Of a DNA stretch of 9,333 nt, positions 1 through 6,746 are shown piece by piece (position 1 is the stretch's first letter; each line of letters opens with the position of its first letter). This DNA comes from Actinomycetes bacterium (GTDB lineage Bacteria > Actinomycetota > Humimicrobiia > Humimicrobiales > Humimicrobiaceae), in the NCBI GenBank assembly GCA_030603375.1, contig JAUVXY010000056.1:1-9333 (forward strand), written 5' to 3'. The position numbers and the translations under genes are program-made. The notes beneath the pieces are model-generated. The model saw nothing but the letters and a program-made list of their open reading frames with translations. It did no database searches and was not told where the DNA came from.

Positions 1-233
1 TCGCTTAAAATCTGCCCAACAATTTTACCAGAATTACTAATTCCAAAATATAATGTGCCGCCTTTGTTGTTTAAAAAAGCGCATAAAGTTTTTAGCGCGC
101 TATCCAGTTCGGAAATAGATTTTTTAAATTCAACTGTTTCGAATTCCTTGAAACTTACAGTGTAAATTTCTTCAAGTTCTCGAATTATTACCGATTCACC
201 ATTTACTATATTTTTAGAGTCTTCCCAATTCAT
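1..233 (-). CDS. AlbA_2 (Schlafen-type) domain protein, N-terminal part only
   Basis: An open frame starts at an ATG (233-231) and runs off the left edge, giving 77 residues. It reads ETVEFKKSISEL at about residues 32-43, then a helix with LCAFLNNKGGTLYFGI (about 50-65) and GKIVGQ (69-74). This is the pattern of AlbA_2 domains (Pfam PF04326, the 'divergent AAA-4' or Schlafen-like fold), where the EFK segment and the AFxNxxGG turn are the most conserved parts. Such proteins are usually annotated as putative DNA-binding or ATP-binding transcriptional regulators, and some act in defence or RNA cleavage. The visible part does not say which. About 17 residues (14-30) separate the GES motif from EFK, longer than I expect for the family. 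The frame stays open upstream to a stop at 317-315, but the ATG is its only ordinary start codon. No good Shine-Dalgarno sequence precedes it. Confidence 0.72.
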   Translation of the reverse strand, partial: MNWEDSKNIVNGESVIIRELEEIYTVSFKEFETVEFKKSISELDSALKTLCAFLNNKGGTLYFGISNSGKIVGQILS

Positions 234-565
234 ATTGTTAAATTTAATATTATCTCTAAATTTTATTGCTTTGATATTGCCAACTGTTTGACAGCATTGA
301 TTATAAAAAGCATTTTAAGCTCATTAGCAGTAAAATCAAATCTTATAATTATGCTAAGAGATATATTCTTGGAATTATGTTTTAGATAATATTATACATA
401 TTTACATAATATTATCCCAATATTTAAATTAAAAATAGTGTATTTAATTATAGCCAATGACTGTAGTACCATTAAGAAATTTTTATACCGAAATACTTTT
501 TTGTAAATAAGAAGTGAAAATTAATATATACTATGGAGACAGAATATTTCCAAGCAGCACTCAGC
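234..565. other. AT-rich intergenic region, no gene seen
   Basis: These 332 bases separate the end of the receptor gene from the start of the AlbA_2 gene. I see no credible coding frame and no RNA gene. No clear hairpin followed by a T-run lies downstream of the receptor stop codon, so that gene's terminator is not identified. The notable content is the promoter-like and palindromic sequence at 385-420. A third TAATATTATC, also present at 407-416, lies at 245-254, close to the AlbA_2 start. Confidence 0.6.
385..420 (-). promoter_or_regulatory. candidate promoter with overlapping 11-bp inverted repeat, upstream of the AlbA_2 gene
   Basis: On the minus strand, TTGGGA (420-415, 4 of 6 matches to the sigma-70 -35 box) is followed after 18 bases by a perfect TATAAT (396-391). 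The arms GATAATATTAT (385-395) and ATAATATTATC (406-416) form a perfect inverted repeat with a 10-base spacer. Each arm holds the self-complementary ATAATATTAT, and the two copies are exactly 20 bases apart, about two helical turns. The repeat covers the -10 box and touches the -35 box, where an operator would sit. A start site near 384 would give a leader of about 150 bases. In DNA this AT-rich such matches also arise by chance, so this is an inference. Confidence 0.35.
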
Positions 566-2638
566 CTACGAAGAACAAAGCAGGACAAATTTCTCTACTA
601 AAGCTGGGTCAAATTGAACACCGGCATTTCTTTTAATTTCTTCTATAGCCTCCCTTTTACTTATAGGTTTTTTATATGGCCTATGATTTGTCATAGCATC
701 ATAAGCATCCGTAATCGCTACAATACGCGAGATGATAGGAATTTTTTCTTCTTTTAATCCTTGCGGGTAGCCCTGACCATTCCACCATTCATGGTGAAAA
801 AGTATGCCTTTTGCTATTGAAGATATTTGAGGAGACGTGCTTGCAATGTGATAGCCTATTTCAGAATGATTTCTCATAATTTTCCATTCTTCCTCATTCA
901 AAGCACCTTCTTTTGTTAAAATTTCATCTGGAATTGCGACCTTTCCAATATCATGCAATGTAGCCAACAGCTCTAACTCGTCCAATTTATTTGCAGGCAA
1001 ACTGATAGAATTACCTAACTTTAAAGATAACTTTTTAATACGCTCCCCATGTTGTTCGGTTTCATAACTTTTTTCCCAGAGGGTTCTTCTTAGCGAAGAT
1101 ATCATAGAACTATAAATACTTTTACCATTAAGCAGCTTCCTCCTCATCATTCTTTCCTCTGCTTCCTTCATTACTACGACAATGTCCTTACTGTTTCTGT
1201 CCTTAGTTGAAAAACCAATAGACATGCTTATCGATACTTTCGGATTACCCATTTCTTTGCAATTTTTTTCTATTCTTTTAACTATCTCATAACTATCATC
1301 ATGCGAAGTTTTTGTAAGCAAAATTATAAACCCTCCTCCTCCCCACCTTGCAATAATATCCTCGCTTCTGCATGATTTTTTTAAAAGCTCAGCAACTTTT
1401 ATAAGTAGTTTGTCTCCCTCGGTATAGCCAAAAGTATTATTTACCAATTTTAACCCATTCACATCCCCCGTAATAATACTTATAGGTGCTTGCCTGCTTG
1501 TATCTAATCTATTTAGCTCCACCTCAAAATAAGCCCTGCTGTGCAAACCAGTTAGTTTATCATAGAAAGACAAATACTTAATCTCCTCTTTTGTTTTTTC
1601 CAGTTCAGTTATATCATGCACCAGAACCACTTTGCCAACATGCATACCCTGCCAATTAAATATGTTAGAAACATTGATATCGTAAATATCTTTTTTATCT
1701 TCCCTGTAAATGTAAAAACAACCATTTGATATATTTCTACTTCTTAATTCTTCCGTCTTGCTGCTTAAATAAGGAAATACTTTTTCCAATGGCTTTCCGA
1801 TTATTTCCTTTATGTGTTTATTAAATATTCTTTGAAAAGAAGAATTTATGTCTAATATATTATTCTGGCTATCTAATACAATAACTCCATCATTAATGCT
1901 TCCTACAACATTATTACAAGCAATTGGAACAATTTCTCCTATCTTTGATCTGGACAAAATTATAGCAGTTATTATGCCTCCTAACCCTATTGAAACAGGC
2001 ATTAGTTCAAGATGCGGGAAAGGTTCTATATCTAACAAATATAACATGATTGTTGATAGAGGAACCGTTAAAGCAAATAAAAAAACCCATGCTTGCCACT
2101 TATAGGTATAATTTGTACTAATAAGCATCTGTATTATTAGTACTGACCCAATCAATATTGAAAAGAGCAAATATATAATTGCTACCCAGTGCCCCACTCC
2201 AAAAACTTTGTTTAATACCGAAAATCCCATAAAATTGCCCAGCGAAGCTTCCTTGATAATCAGGCCATGAAATTCATTGGTAAAAACCAATATTAAAACA
2301 ATAACCGGTATAATGCATATGAGGGTAATGTTTCGCTTTGTCTGCCATTTTTTAATACTGGTATACTGAAATGAAAAAGTAAGCCATGATATAGATACCG
2401 CTGCAATCCCAATATATTGCACTTTGCTGCATAAAAGTTTGAGCTGATAGCCAACAACCTCTAATTCCAGCAAATTTCCCAACATCCATATCATGCTTCC
2501 TATTATTATAAATGACTCTATCGTGCTCCGGGATTCTTTTCTGAAAATATCTAGAAGGTTTATATAGCATATAGTTATTATTGAAAAAAATATTATTATA
2601 ACTAATGGTATAGAATATGGTGAACTCTGCAAAAACAT
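566..2638 (-). CDS. 7TM-PAS-GGDEF(degenerate)-HD-GYP membrane receptor, predicted c-di-GMP phosphodiesterase
   Basis: Encodes 690 residues. About seven hydrophobic segments (near 11-29, 42-60, 72-92, 105-121, 150-172, 181-202 and 214-230) resemble the 7TM sensor found at the front of some histidine kinases. A PAS domain follows (about 240-345, ending HDITELEK), then GGDEF (about 355-508) and HD-GYP (about 515-690). The GGDEF signature is RWGGGGF (431-437): the Asp and Glu are both Gly, and the usual ND and GH positions read NN (400-401) and GY (404-405), so cyclase activity is unlikely. The RxxD inhibitory site is kept (R424-D427). HD-GYP retains H530, H562-D563, K566, H591, H615-H616-E617, GQGYP (621-625) and D644, so hydrolysis of c-di-GMP is predicted. 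The ligand is unknown. The start keeps the first membrane helix, but no clear ribosome site precedes it. It appears to be a single-gene unit. Confidence 0.9.
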   Translation of the reverse strand: MFLQSSPYSIPLVIIIFFSIITICYINLLDIFRKESRSTIESFIIIGSMIWMLGNLLELEVVGYQLKLLCSKVQYIGIAAVSISWLTFSFQYTSIKKWQTKRNITLICIIPVIVLILVFTNEFHGLIIKEASLGNFMGFSVLNKVFGVGHWVAIIYLLFSILIGSVLIIQMLISTNYTYKWQAWVFLFALTVPLSTIMLYLLDIEPFPHLELMPVSIGLGGIITAIILSRSKIGEIVPIACNNVVGSINDGVIVLDSQNNILDINSSFQRIFNKHIKEIIGKPLEKVFPYLSSKTEELRSRNISNGCFYIYREDKKDIYDINVSNIFNWQGMHVGKVVLVHDITELEKTKEEIKYLSFYDKLTGLHSRAYFEVELNRLDTSRQAPISIITGDVNGLKLVNNTFGYTEGDKLLIKVAELLKKSCRSEDIIARWGGGGFIILLTKTSHDDSYEIVKRIEKNCKEMGNPKVSISMSIGFSTKDRNSKDIVVVMKEAEERMMRRKLLNGKSIYSSMISSLRRTLWEKSYETEQHGERIKKLSLKLGNSISLPANKLDELELLATLHDIGKVAIPDEILTKEGALNEEEWKIMRNHSEIGYHIASTSPQISSIAKGILFHHEWWNGQGYPQGLKEEKIPIISRIVAITDAYDAMTNHRPYKKPISKREAIEEIKRNAGVQFDPALVEKFVLLCSS

Positions 2639-2830
2639 AAATTTATTCTAAAAATATAATCTTTATATGCAAAAATTAATATATTATTATTCTGATACAT
2701 ATAATAATAGTTAAATATCATAATTTTGCAATACTTAATATTACTTTTGTCTAATATTTGTATTAACTTGAAAGTTTTTGTGTTTATACAAATGCATAAA
2801 CACATCTTTTAAATAGTTTACATTGGATTT
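2639..2830. other. AT-rich intergenic region upstream of the receptor gene
   Basis: The gap between the exported-protein gene and the receptor gene carries no credible gene. It must hold the receptor's promoter if the terminator-like element at 2831-2859 works. I could not pick out one convincing -35/-10 pair among many AT-rich near-matches. Its one distinct structural element is the inverted repeat at 2780-2803. Confidence 0.5.
2780..2803. repeat. perfect 8-bp inverted repeat, possible operator or leader hairpin
   Basis: GTGTTTAT (2780-2787) and ATAAACAC (2796-2803) are exact reverse complements around an 8-base spacer. Weaker outer pairing of AAAG (2771-2774) with CTTT (2806-2809) could extend it across an internal loop. 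It lies about 140 bases upstream of the receptor start. On the minus strand the downstream arm is followed by AAAAA, not a T-run, so it is not an intrinsic terminator for the genes here. An operator or an RNA leader hairpin is possible, without direct support. Confidence 0.4.
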
Positions 2831-2859
2831 AAAAAAATGAAGTTATTCGGTAAACTCAT
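2831..2859 (-). terminator. possible intrinsic terminator overlapping the exported-protein stop codon
   Basis: On the minus strand ATGAGTT (2859-2853) can pair with AACTTCAT (2844-2837) with one bulged base, giving seven base pairs around an 8-base loop. A run of T (2837-2831) follows at once. The TAA stop codon (2845-2843) lies at the loop-stem junction. The stem is short and A-T rich, so termination may be weak. If it works, it ends the transcript of the exported-protein gene, and perhaps of the amino-acid cluster upstream. Confidence 0.38.
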
Positions 2860-3889
2860 ATTTAATATGTATGCTTGCGTTGGTTGAATCAAGTTTGTAA
2901 ACATCACTGTAAGAATTATTGCTTACACTATTAAGGCCAATTTTTAGCTGAAAATAAGATTTTCCGCTATTTATAGTATTCTGAAGTTCATTTTTTAAAC
3001 TATCATTTAAAAAACTTAGGTCACCCAAGGTATCAGACGTGTTAAAAGTTTTTACAAGTGAGCCGCCGACAGCATAGTCATCGGGATAATCCAGACTGTC
3101 TCCATAATAAAATACCTTTATATGCATCTCATCGCCTGCTACCCATGGATCACCAATATGGCCAACTCCGGCAATGATAATTCCAGCTTCTTTAACGGTC
3201 ACATTGTCAAGACTACCTATATCGCTTATATTAAAACTTAAATATCCTTTCACAGGTTCGTCGGAACTATTGTCTCCAACATATACAAGAGTGCCATTTG
3301 TATATACTCCAGATGTAGTTCCGGAGATATACCCGCTTCTACTGTCTTCAGCTGCTAAAGTAGCATCGACTTCTACAACTTCTGCTGGAATATCACATCC
3401 CCAGCTAATGTCTATAGCTGCAGTTTCCGAACCCTCTGAGTTAGTGGCAGTAGCAGTAAGCGTATAAGTTTCACCCGGGCCATACAGATTAACCTGAGAT
3501 TTTTTAGAACCCCACACTCCATTACTATCGTCCTTGCTAAACTCAATTGTTGGAGCAGGACTGCCTGTAACTATAGCTTTCATTCTGTAATAGCAAATAT
3601 TGTCTGCTGCTGAGTAAAGCGGGCCTTCATAGATCTCAAGCTCTATTGTTGGCGCTTCTCCTTCCTCTTCAGCTTCTTCTTCCCCCTCTTCAGCTTCTTC
3701 TTCGGCAGTTTCTCCCTCAGAAATTTCCTCTTCCTTGCTGCCTTCCTCCTCTTTAGCTATACTCTCTTCTTCTCCAACATCTATTTTTTCCTCAACAGGT
3801 GCCCCGCACTGATTGCAGACAGCAGCTGTGCCAAAAAGAAAAACAGCTGTCACTATAGCAAGAAAAATATACAATTTATTTTTTTTCAT
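2843..3889 (-). CDS. exported protein: signal peptide, Glu-rich linker, Ig-like domain, C-terminal beta-rich domain
   Basis: Encodes 348 residues with no family I can name with certainty. Residues 1-23 form a signal peptide (KKNK, then a hydrophobic core to GTAA). The next residues, C25-N-Q-C28-G, look like half of a zinc ribbon. The -1 residue of C25 is Val, so there is no good lipobox and I favour a secreted protein over a lipoprotein. Residues 33-78 are a Glu/Ala/Gly linker. Residues 80-165 look Ig-like (PTIELEIYEGP to SWGC), with C99 and C165 placed for a disulfide. Residues 168-348 are a beta-rich domain of the general DNRLRE type (GYLSFNISDI, then SIHIKYEF at the end), often found in extracellular surface proteins. 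Function is unknown. A strong ribosome site lies 5 bases upstream. The gene begins 36 bases after the ApgM-like gene with no terminator between, so read-through is likely. Confidence 0.82.
   Translation of the reverse strand: MKKNKLYIFLAIVTAVFLFGTAAVCNQCGAPVEEKIDVGEEESIAKEEEGSKEEEISEGETAEEEAEEGEEEAEEEGEAPTIELEIYEGPLYSAADNICYYRMKAIVTGSPAPTIEFSKDDSNGVWGSKKSQVNLYGPGETYTLTATATNSEGSETAAIDISWGCDIPAEVVEVDATLAAEDSRSGYISGTTSGVYTNGTLVYVGDNSSDEPVKGYLSFNISDIGSLDNVTVKEAGIIIAGVGHIGDPWVAGDEMHIKVFYYGDSLDYPDDYAVGGSLVKTFNTSDTLGDLSFLNDSLKNELQNTINSGKSYFQLKIGLNSVSNNSYSDVYKLDSTNASIHIKYEFTE
3662..3703 (-). repeat. 21-base tandem duplication inside the Glu-rich linker
   Basis: A 19-base stretch at 3664-3682 recurs exactly at 3685-3703, an offset of 21 bases. 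It encodes EEEAEEG followed by EEEAEEE (residues 63-76). The frame is preserved, so the linker grows or shrinks in seven-residue steps. Such in-frame repeats are typical of length-variable spacers in surface proteins. Confidence 0.75.
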
Positions 3890-3894
3890 AATAA

Positions 3895-3901
3895 TCCTCT
3901 C
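3895..3901 (-). promoter_or_regulatory. ribosome binding site of the exported-protein gene
   Basis: GAGAGGA on the minus strand, 5 bases before the ATG at 3889. It is one of the clearest Shine-Dalgarno sequences in the window and supports that start. It also suggests the protein is translated efficiently and independently of the preceding gene. Confidence 0.7.
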
Positions 3902-3925
3902 GCAGAATAAGATGGTAATATTTCA

Positions 3926-5146
3926 CTAATGCTTTTTTTTGCTAATAAAATAATCTATCAGCTTATAGCCTTCGTCAAAATATAATCCAGTTTTTTCAGC
4001 AAAAATTTCATCGTATGAGGATGAAGGATCGTCAGTTACATTAGTACTGTTATAAATTAAAAAAGGCACAGGTTCCGAGGTGTGCGTTCTAAGTTTTATA
4101 GGGGTTCGGTGATCCGGCAATATCAGCATCCTGTAATCTTCTTTCTGTTTATCCAGAGCTTCTTTTACTGTTCCGATCACTTTCTCATCAATTATTTCAA
4201 TTGATCTTACTTTTTTCTCAATAGATCCCTGATGGCTGCATTCATCAGGTGCCTCTATGTGGATATACACAAAATCCTGCCCATTTTTTAACTCCCTCAC
4301 TGCAGCATCTGCTTTCCCTCTAAAATTTGTATTTATATTTCCAGTAGCATTTTTAACATCTACAGATTTTAATCCTGCACATATGCCAATGCCTTTAATA
4401 AGATCAACCGCTGATATTATTGAACCATTTAACTTATATTTTTTATAAAATAAGTCAAGCCTGGGTTTTTTGCCCTCTCCCCAGATCCATATTGAATTTG
4501 CGGGATTCAGCCCCCTCTGCATACGTTTTTTATTAACTGGATGGTTTTTTAAAAGCCTGCTGCTTTTTATCATCATATCTAAAACAGTATCTTTGTGTGG
4601 ACCTTCTGGCAGGTATTTAGTAATTTTTTTATCTAAAATATCATGCGGCGGAGTTAGAATAAATTCATACGGCCCGTTTTTCCACACAATTACATGCCTG
4701 TAGCTCATGCCCGGGAAAAAATCAATCTCTTTAGTCCGAAGCTCTTTTTTTATGTCATTAATTAATATTTTAGCTTCTTCTGTTGATATCTCACCTGCGC
4801 TATAATCAATCATAACTTTATCAGTATAAGCACCTTCGCCAGATAATGTGACAAGATTGCACCTGAACGTAACATCGCTCTCAGATAAGTTAATTCCCAT
4901 ACTTACGGCTTCAAGGGATGACCTGCCTGTATAATATCTTTTAGGGTCATATCCCATTACTGATAAGTTGGCAACATCACTTCCTGGAGCTATTCCGTCT
5001 GGAATTGTTTTAACCATGCCTACTTTACCGTGCCTGGCAAGATAATTAATCACAGGCACATTTGCATACTGAAGGGGAGTTTTGTTATCTAACGCTGCTA
5101 TCCTGTAATCTGCTGCGCCATCCATTAATATTACAACATATTTCAT
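3926..5146 (-). CDS. ApgM-family (phosphoglycerate mutase-like) protein, proposed homoserine kinase
   Basis: Encodes 406 residues of the alkaline-phosphatase superfamily, closest in pattern to archaeal-type cofactor-independent phosphoglycerate mutase. Seen: MKYVVILMDG with metal ligand D9; GSDVANLS (55-62) with the likely nucleophile S56; YTGRSSLEA (72-80); NPANSIWIWGEGK (214-226); EAPDECSH (298-305) with D301 and H305; LPDHRTP (343-349) with D345-H346; RTHTSEPVPF (353-362). The DYSAG-xx-STEEA and NPANSIW segments match the subfamily I recall as TIGR02535, 'proposed homoserine kinase', named for its occurrence beside threonine genes in genomes lacking ThrB. Placement directly after hom and thrC, with no ThrB between, supports homoserine + ATP to O-phosphohomoserine; glycolytic mutase activity is the alternative. 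I choose the ATG at 5146 over one at 5161, because GGGAG sits 8 bases before it and the family begins MKY. Confidence 0.85.
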   Translation of the reverse strand: MKYVVILMDGAADYRIAALDNKTPLQYANVPVINYLARHGKVGMVKTIPDGIAPGSDVANLSVMGYDPKRYYTGRSSLEAVSMGINLSESDVTFRCNLVTLSGEGAYTDKVMIDYSAGEISTEEAKILINDIKKELRTKEIDFFPGMSYRHVIVWKNGPYEFILTPPHDILDKKITKYLPEGPHKDTVLDMMIKSSRLLKNHPVNKKRMQRGLNPANSIWIWGEGKKPRLDLFYKKYKLNGSIISAVDLIKGIGICAGLKSVDVKNATGNINTNFRGKADAAVRELKNGQDFVYIHIEAPDECSHQGSIEKKVRSIEIIDEKVIGTVKEALDKQKEDYRMLILPDHRTPIKLRTHTSEPVPFLIYNSTNVTDDPSSSYDEIFAEKTGLYFDEGYKLIDYFISKKKH

Positions 5147-5154
5147 AATATACG

Positions 5155-5159
5155 CTCCC
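5155..5159 (-). promoter_or_regulatory. ribosome binding site that fixes the ApgM-like start at 5146
   Basis: GGGAG on the minus strand lies 8 bases before the ATG at 5146-5144. It overlaps an upstream in-frame ATG at 5161-5159, which would add only MGAYI and has no Shine-Dalgarno sequence of its own. This decides for the shorter 406-residue protein. Confidence 0.75.
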
Positions 5160-5219
5160 ATCTTATGCTAATTTAGCTTGTTTATGTCCCTTGTGCTTTT
5201 CAAAAAATTAAGCCAAACC

Positions 5220-6713
5220 TTATATTTTAAGTATCTTAAATATGGTAGATCCCATATCATCTTTTTTGCAAACCATACTGTGAAGTATCCTTCTTTTGCT
5301 TATGTCTTTTAAGCTTTTTGGGATACTGCAGTTTGACAACTCAGCTACTTTTTCTAAAAGATCAAAATCATCATAGCTGGTAAATTTTTTGTTTACTGCC
5401 TTCATAACGCTGTTTGGGAACTTAAATGGACTCGCAGTTGAGATAATAACAGTTTTTAAATTGTCTTTTGTATCTTCAACATATTTTTTATAGACGCTGC
5501 AGGCAACTGCGGTATGTGTATCAACTAAATATCCATAGTTATCATAAATATCCTTAATGGTTTTAAGTGTCTGATCATCTGTCGCAAACTCCCCATAAAA
5601 ATCTTCAAGCAGCTTTTCTTTCATATCTCTTGTTATTGTAAATTCACCTTTTTTGTTTAAACTGCCAACCATGCTATTTATTACACTTACATCATGACTG
5701 CACAATTCATACAGAAGTCTTTCAAGATTGCTGGAAACAAGTATGTCCATTGACGGAGAGAGAGTAGCTTTTAGCTCCCTTTTTCTATTGTAAACACCTG
5801 TATTGATGAAATCATACAAAACATTATTTTCGTTTGAGGCACATATCAATTTATTAATTGGCACACCCATTTTTTTTGCATAGTACCCGGCAAGGATATC
5901 GCCAAAATTACCTGTGGGAACCACCACATTTATTTTTTCATTTTTACTGATTTTATCAAGCTTTATAAGATTTATATATGAGTGTACATAATATACTATC
6001 TGTGGAATTAATCTTCCTATATTAATTGAGTTTGCTGAAGAAAGCATGCAGTTATTAACATTTAAAATTTCATTAAAGCTTTTGTCATTAAAAATTGCTT
6101 TCACTCCTTTTTGGGCATCGTCAAAACTACCATCTATCGCAACTACATAAGTATTGCTGCCCTTCTGTGTTGTCATCTGTCTTTCCTGAATCCGGCTTAC
6201 GCCTTTTTTTGGATAAAATACTATTACTTTTGTTCCTTCTATATTTGCAAAACCTTCAAGAGCTGCTTTGCCGGTATCTCCAGACGTAGCTGTAAGTATC
6301 ACTATTTCCTTATTTATATTAAGCTCTTTGGCAGCTTCTTTTAAAAGATGCGGTAAAATAGAAAGAGCCATGTCTTTAAATGCAAGAGTTGGGCCATGGT
6401 AGAGCTCTAAAAAATACAGCCCTCCCTTTTCAGTTAAAGGTGCAATGGCTGGATTGTCAAACTTATCATTATACGCCCTGCTAATGCATTCTCTCAGTAC
6501 CGGCTCTTTAAAATCAGTAAGGAACTTTTCCATTACATAAAAAGCCAGCGCTTTGTAATCCATATCTTCAAGACATGACATGGGTTTTTCGATTTTTGGC
6601 AGCAGCTCAGGAACATACAAGCCTCCATCGCCAGCAATACCCCTGACTATTACTTGCGAAGCCAGTATTTTTTCATTATTGCTGCGGGTGCTTAAAAAAT
6701 ACAAATCAGACAT
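5220..6713 (-). CDS. thrC: threonine synthase
   Basis: Encodes 497 residues; converts O-phospho-L-homoserine to L-threonine and phosphate with pyridoxal phosphate in the cytosol. FLSTRS near the N-terminus and GIAGDGGLYVPE (25-36) are the family opening. HGPTLAFKDMAL (106-117) holds the cofactor lysine K113. TATSGDTGKAAL (141-152) and PTGNFGDILAGYYAKKMG (266-283) form the cofactor and phosphate-binding loops. The STASPFKFP segment (425-433) is also typical. The length fits the longer, E. coli/yeast-like threonine synthases and not the shorter plant/Bacillus type. Because its substrate must be phosphohomoserine, a homoserine kinase activity is required in this cell. It starts 33 bases after hom, without a clear ribosome site, and lies 73 bases ahead of the ApgM-like gene. 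All catalytic motifs are intact. Confidence 0.96.
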   Translation of the reverse strand: MSDLYFLSTRSNNEKILASQVIVRGIAGDGGLYVPELLPKIEKPMSCLEDMDYKALAFYVMEKFLTDFKEPVLRECISRAYNDKFDNPAIAPLTEKGGLYFLELYHGPTLAFKDMALSILPHLLKEAAKELNINKEIVILTATSGDTGKAALEGFANIEGTKVIVFYPKKGVSRIQERQMTTQKGSNTYVVAIDGSFDDAQKGVKAIFNDKSFNEILNVNNCMLSSANSINIGRLIPQIVYYVHSYINLIKLDKISKNEKINVVVPTGNFGDILAGYYAKKMGVPINKLICASNENNVLYDFINTGVYNRKRELKATLSPSMDILVSSNLERLLYELCSHDVSVINSMVGSLNKKGEFTITRDMKEKLLEDFYGEFATDDQTLKTIKDIYDNYGYLVDTHTAVACSVYKKYVEDTKDNLKTVIISTASPFKFPNSVMKAVNKKFTSYDDFDLLEKVAELSNCSIPKSLKDISKRRILHSMVCKKDDMGSTIFKILKI

Positions 6714-6746
6714 AATTTAAACTTGCATGTGGTTTTATAAATTTGT

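Noticed and set aside
447..452. Second perfect TATAAT upstream of the AlbA_2 gene
   Set aside because: At 17 bases spacing the -35 position reads TTAATG (3 of 6), weaker than the pair at 391-420, so it was not called as a promoter.
2602..2805. Small minus-strand frame of 67 codons across the receptor start
   Set aside because: It overlaps the receptor start in another frame, is rich in Ile, Tyr and Asn as expected from AT-rich intergenic DNA, and has no clear ribosome site.
3805..3825. Lipoprotein signal at C25 of the exported protein
   Set aside because: The residue before C25 is Val, which does not fit the Gly/Ala/Ser needed at -1, and C28 has Gln at -1. An ordinary signal peptidase I site near residue 23 fits better.
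5147..5161. Upstream in-frame ATG as start of the ApgM-like protein
   Set aside because: It overlaps the GGGAG ribosome site of the ATG at 5146, has no such site of its own, and adds residues before the conserved MKY opening.
5167..5177. GCTAATTTAGC palindrome just ahead of the ApgM-like gene
   Set aside because: Only five base pairs with a one-base centre, too tight for an RNA hairpin and common by chance in AT-rich DNA.
6714..6746. Attenuator or riboswitch between hom and thrC
   Set aside because: The gap is only 33 bases with no hairpin or leader peptide. Any T-box or lysine riboswitch for the cluster would lie right of the window.
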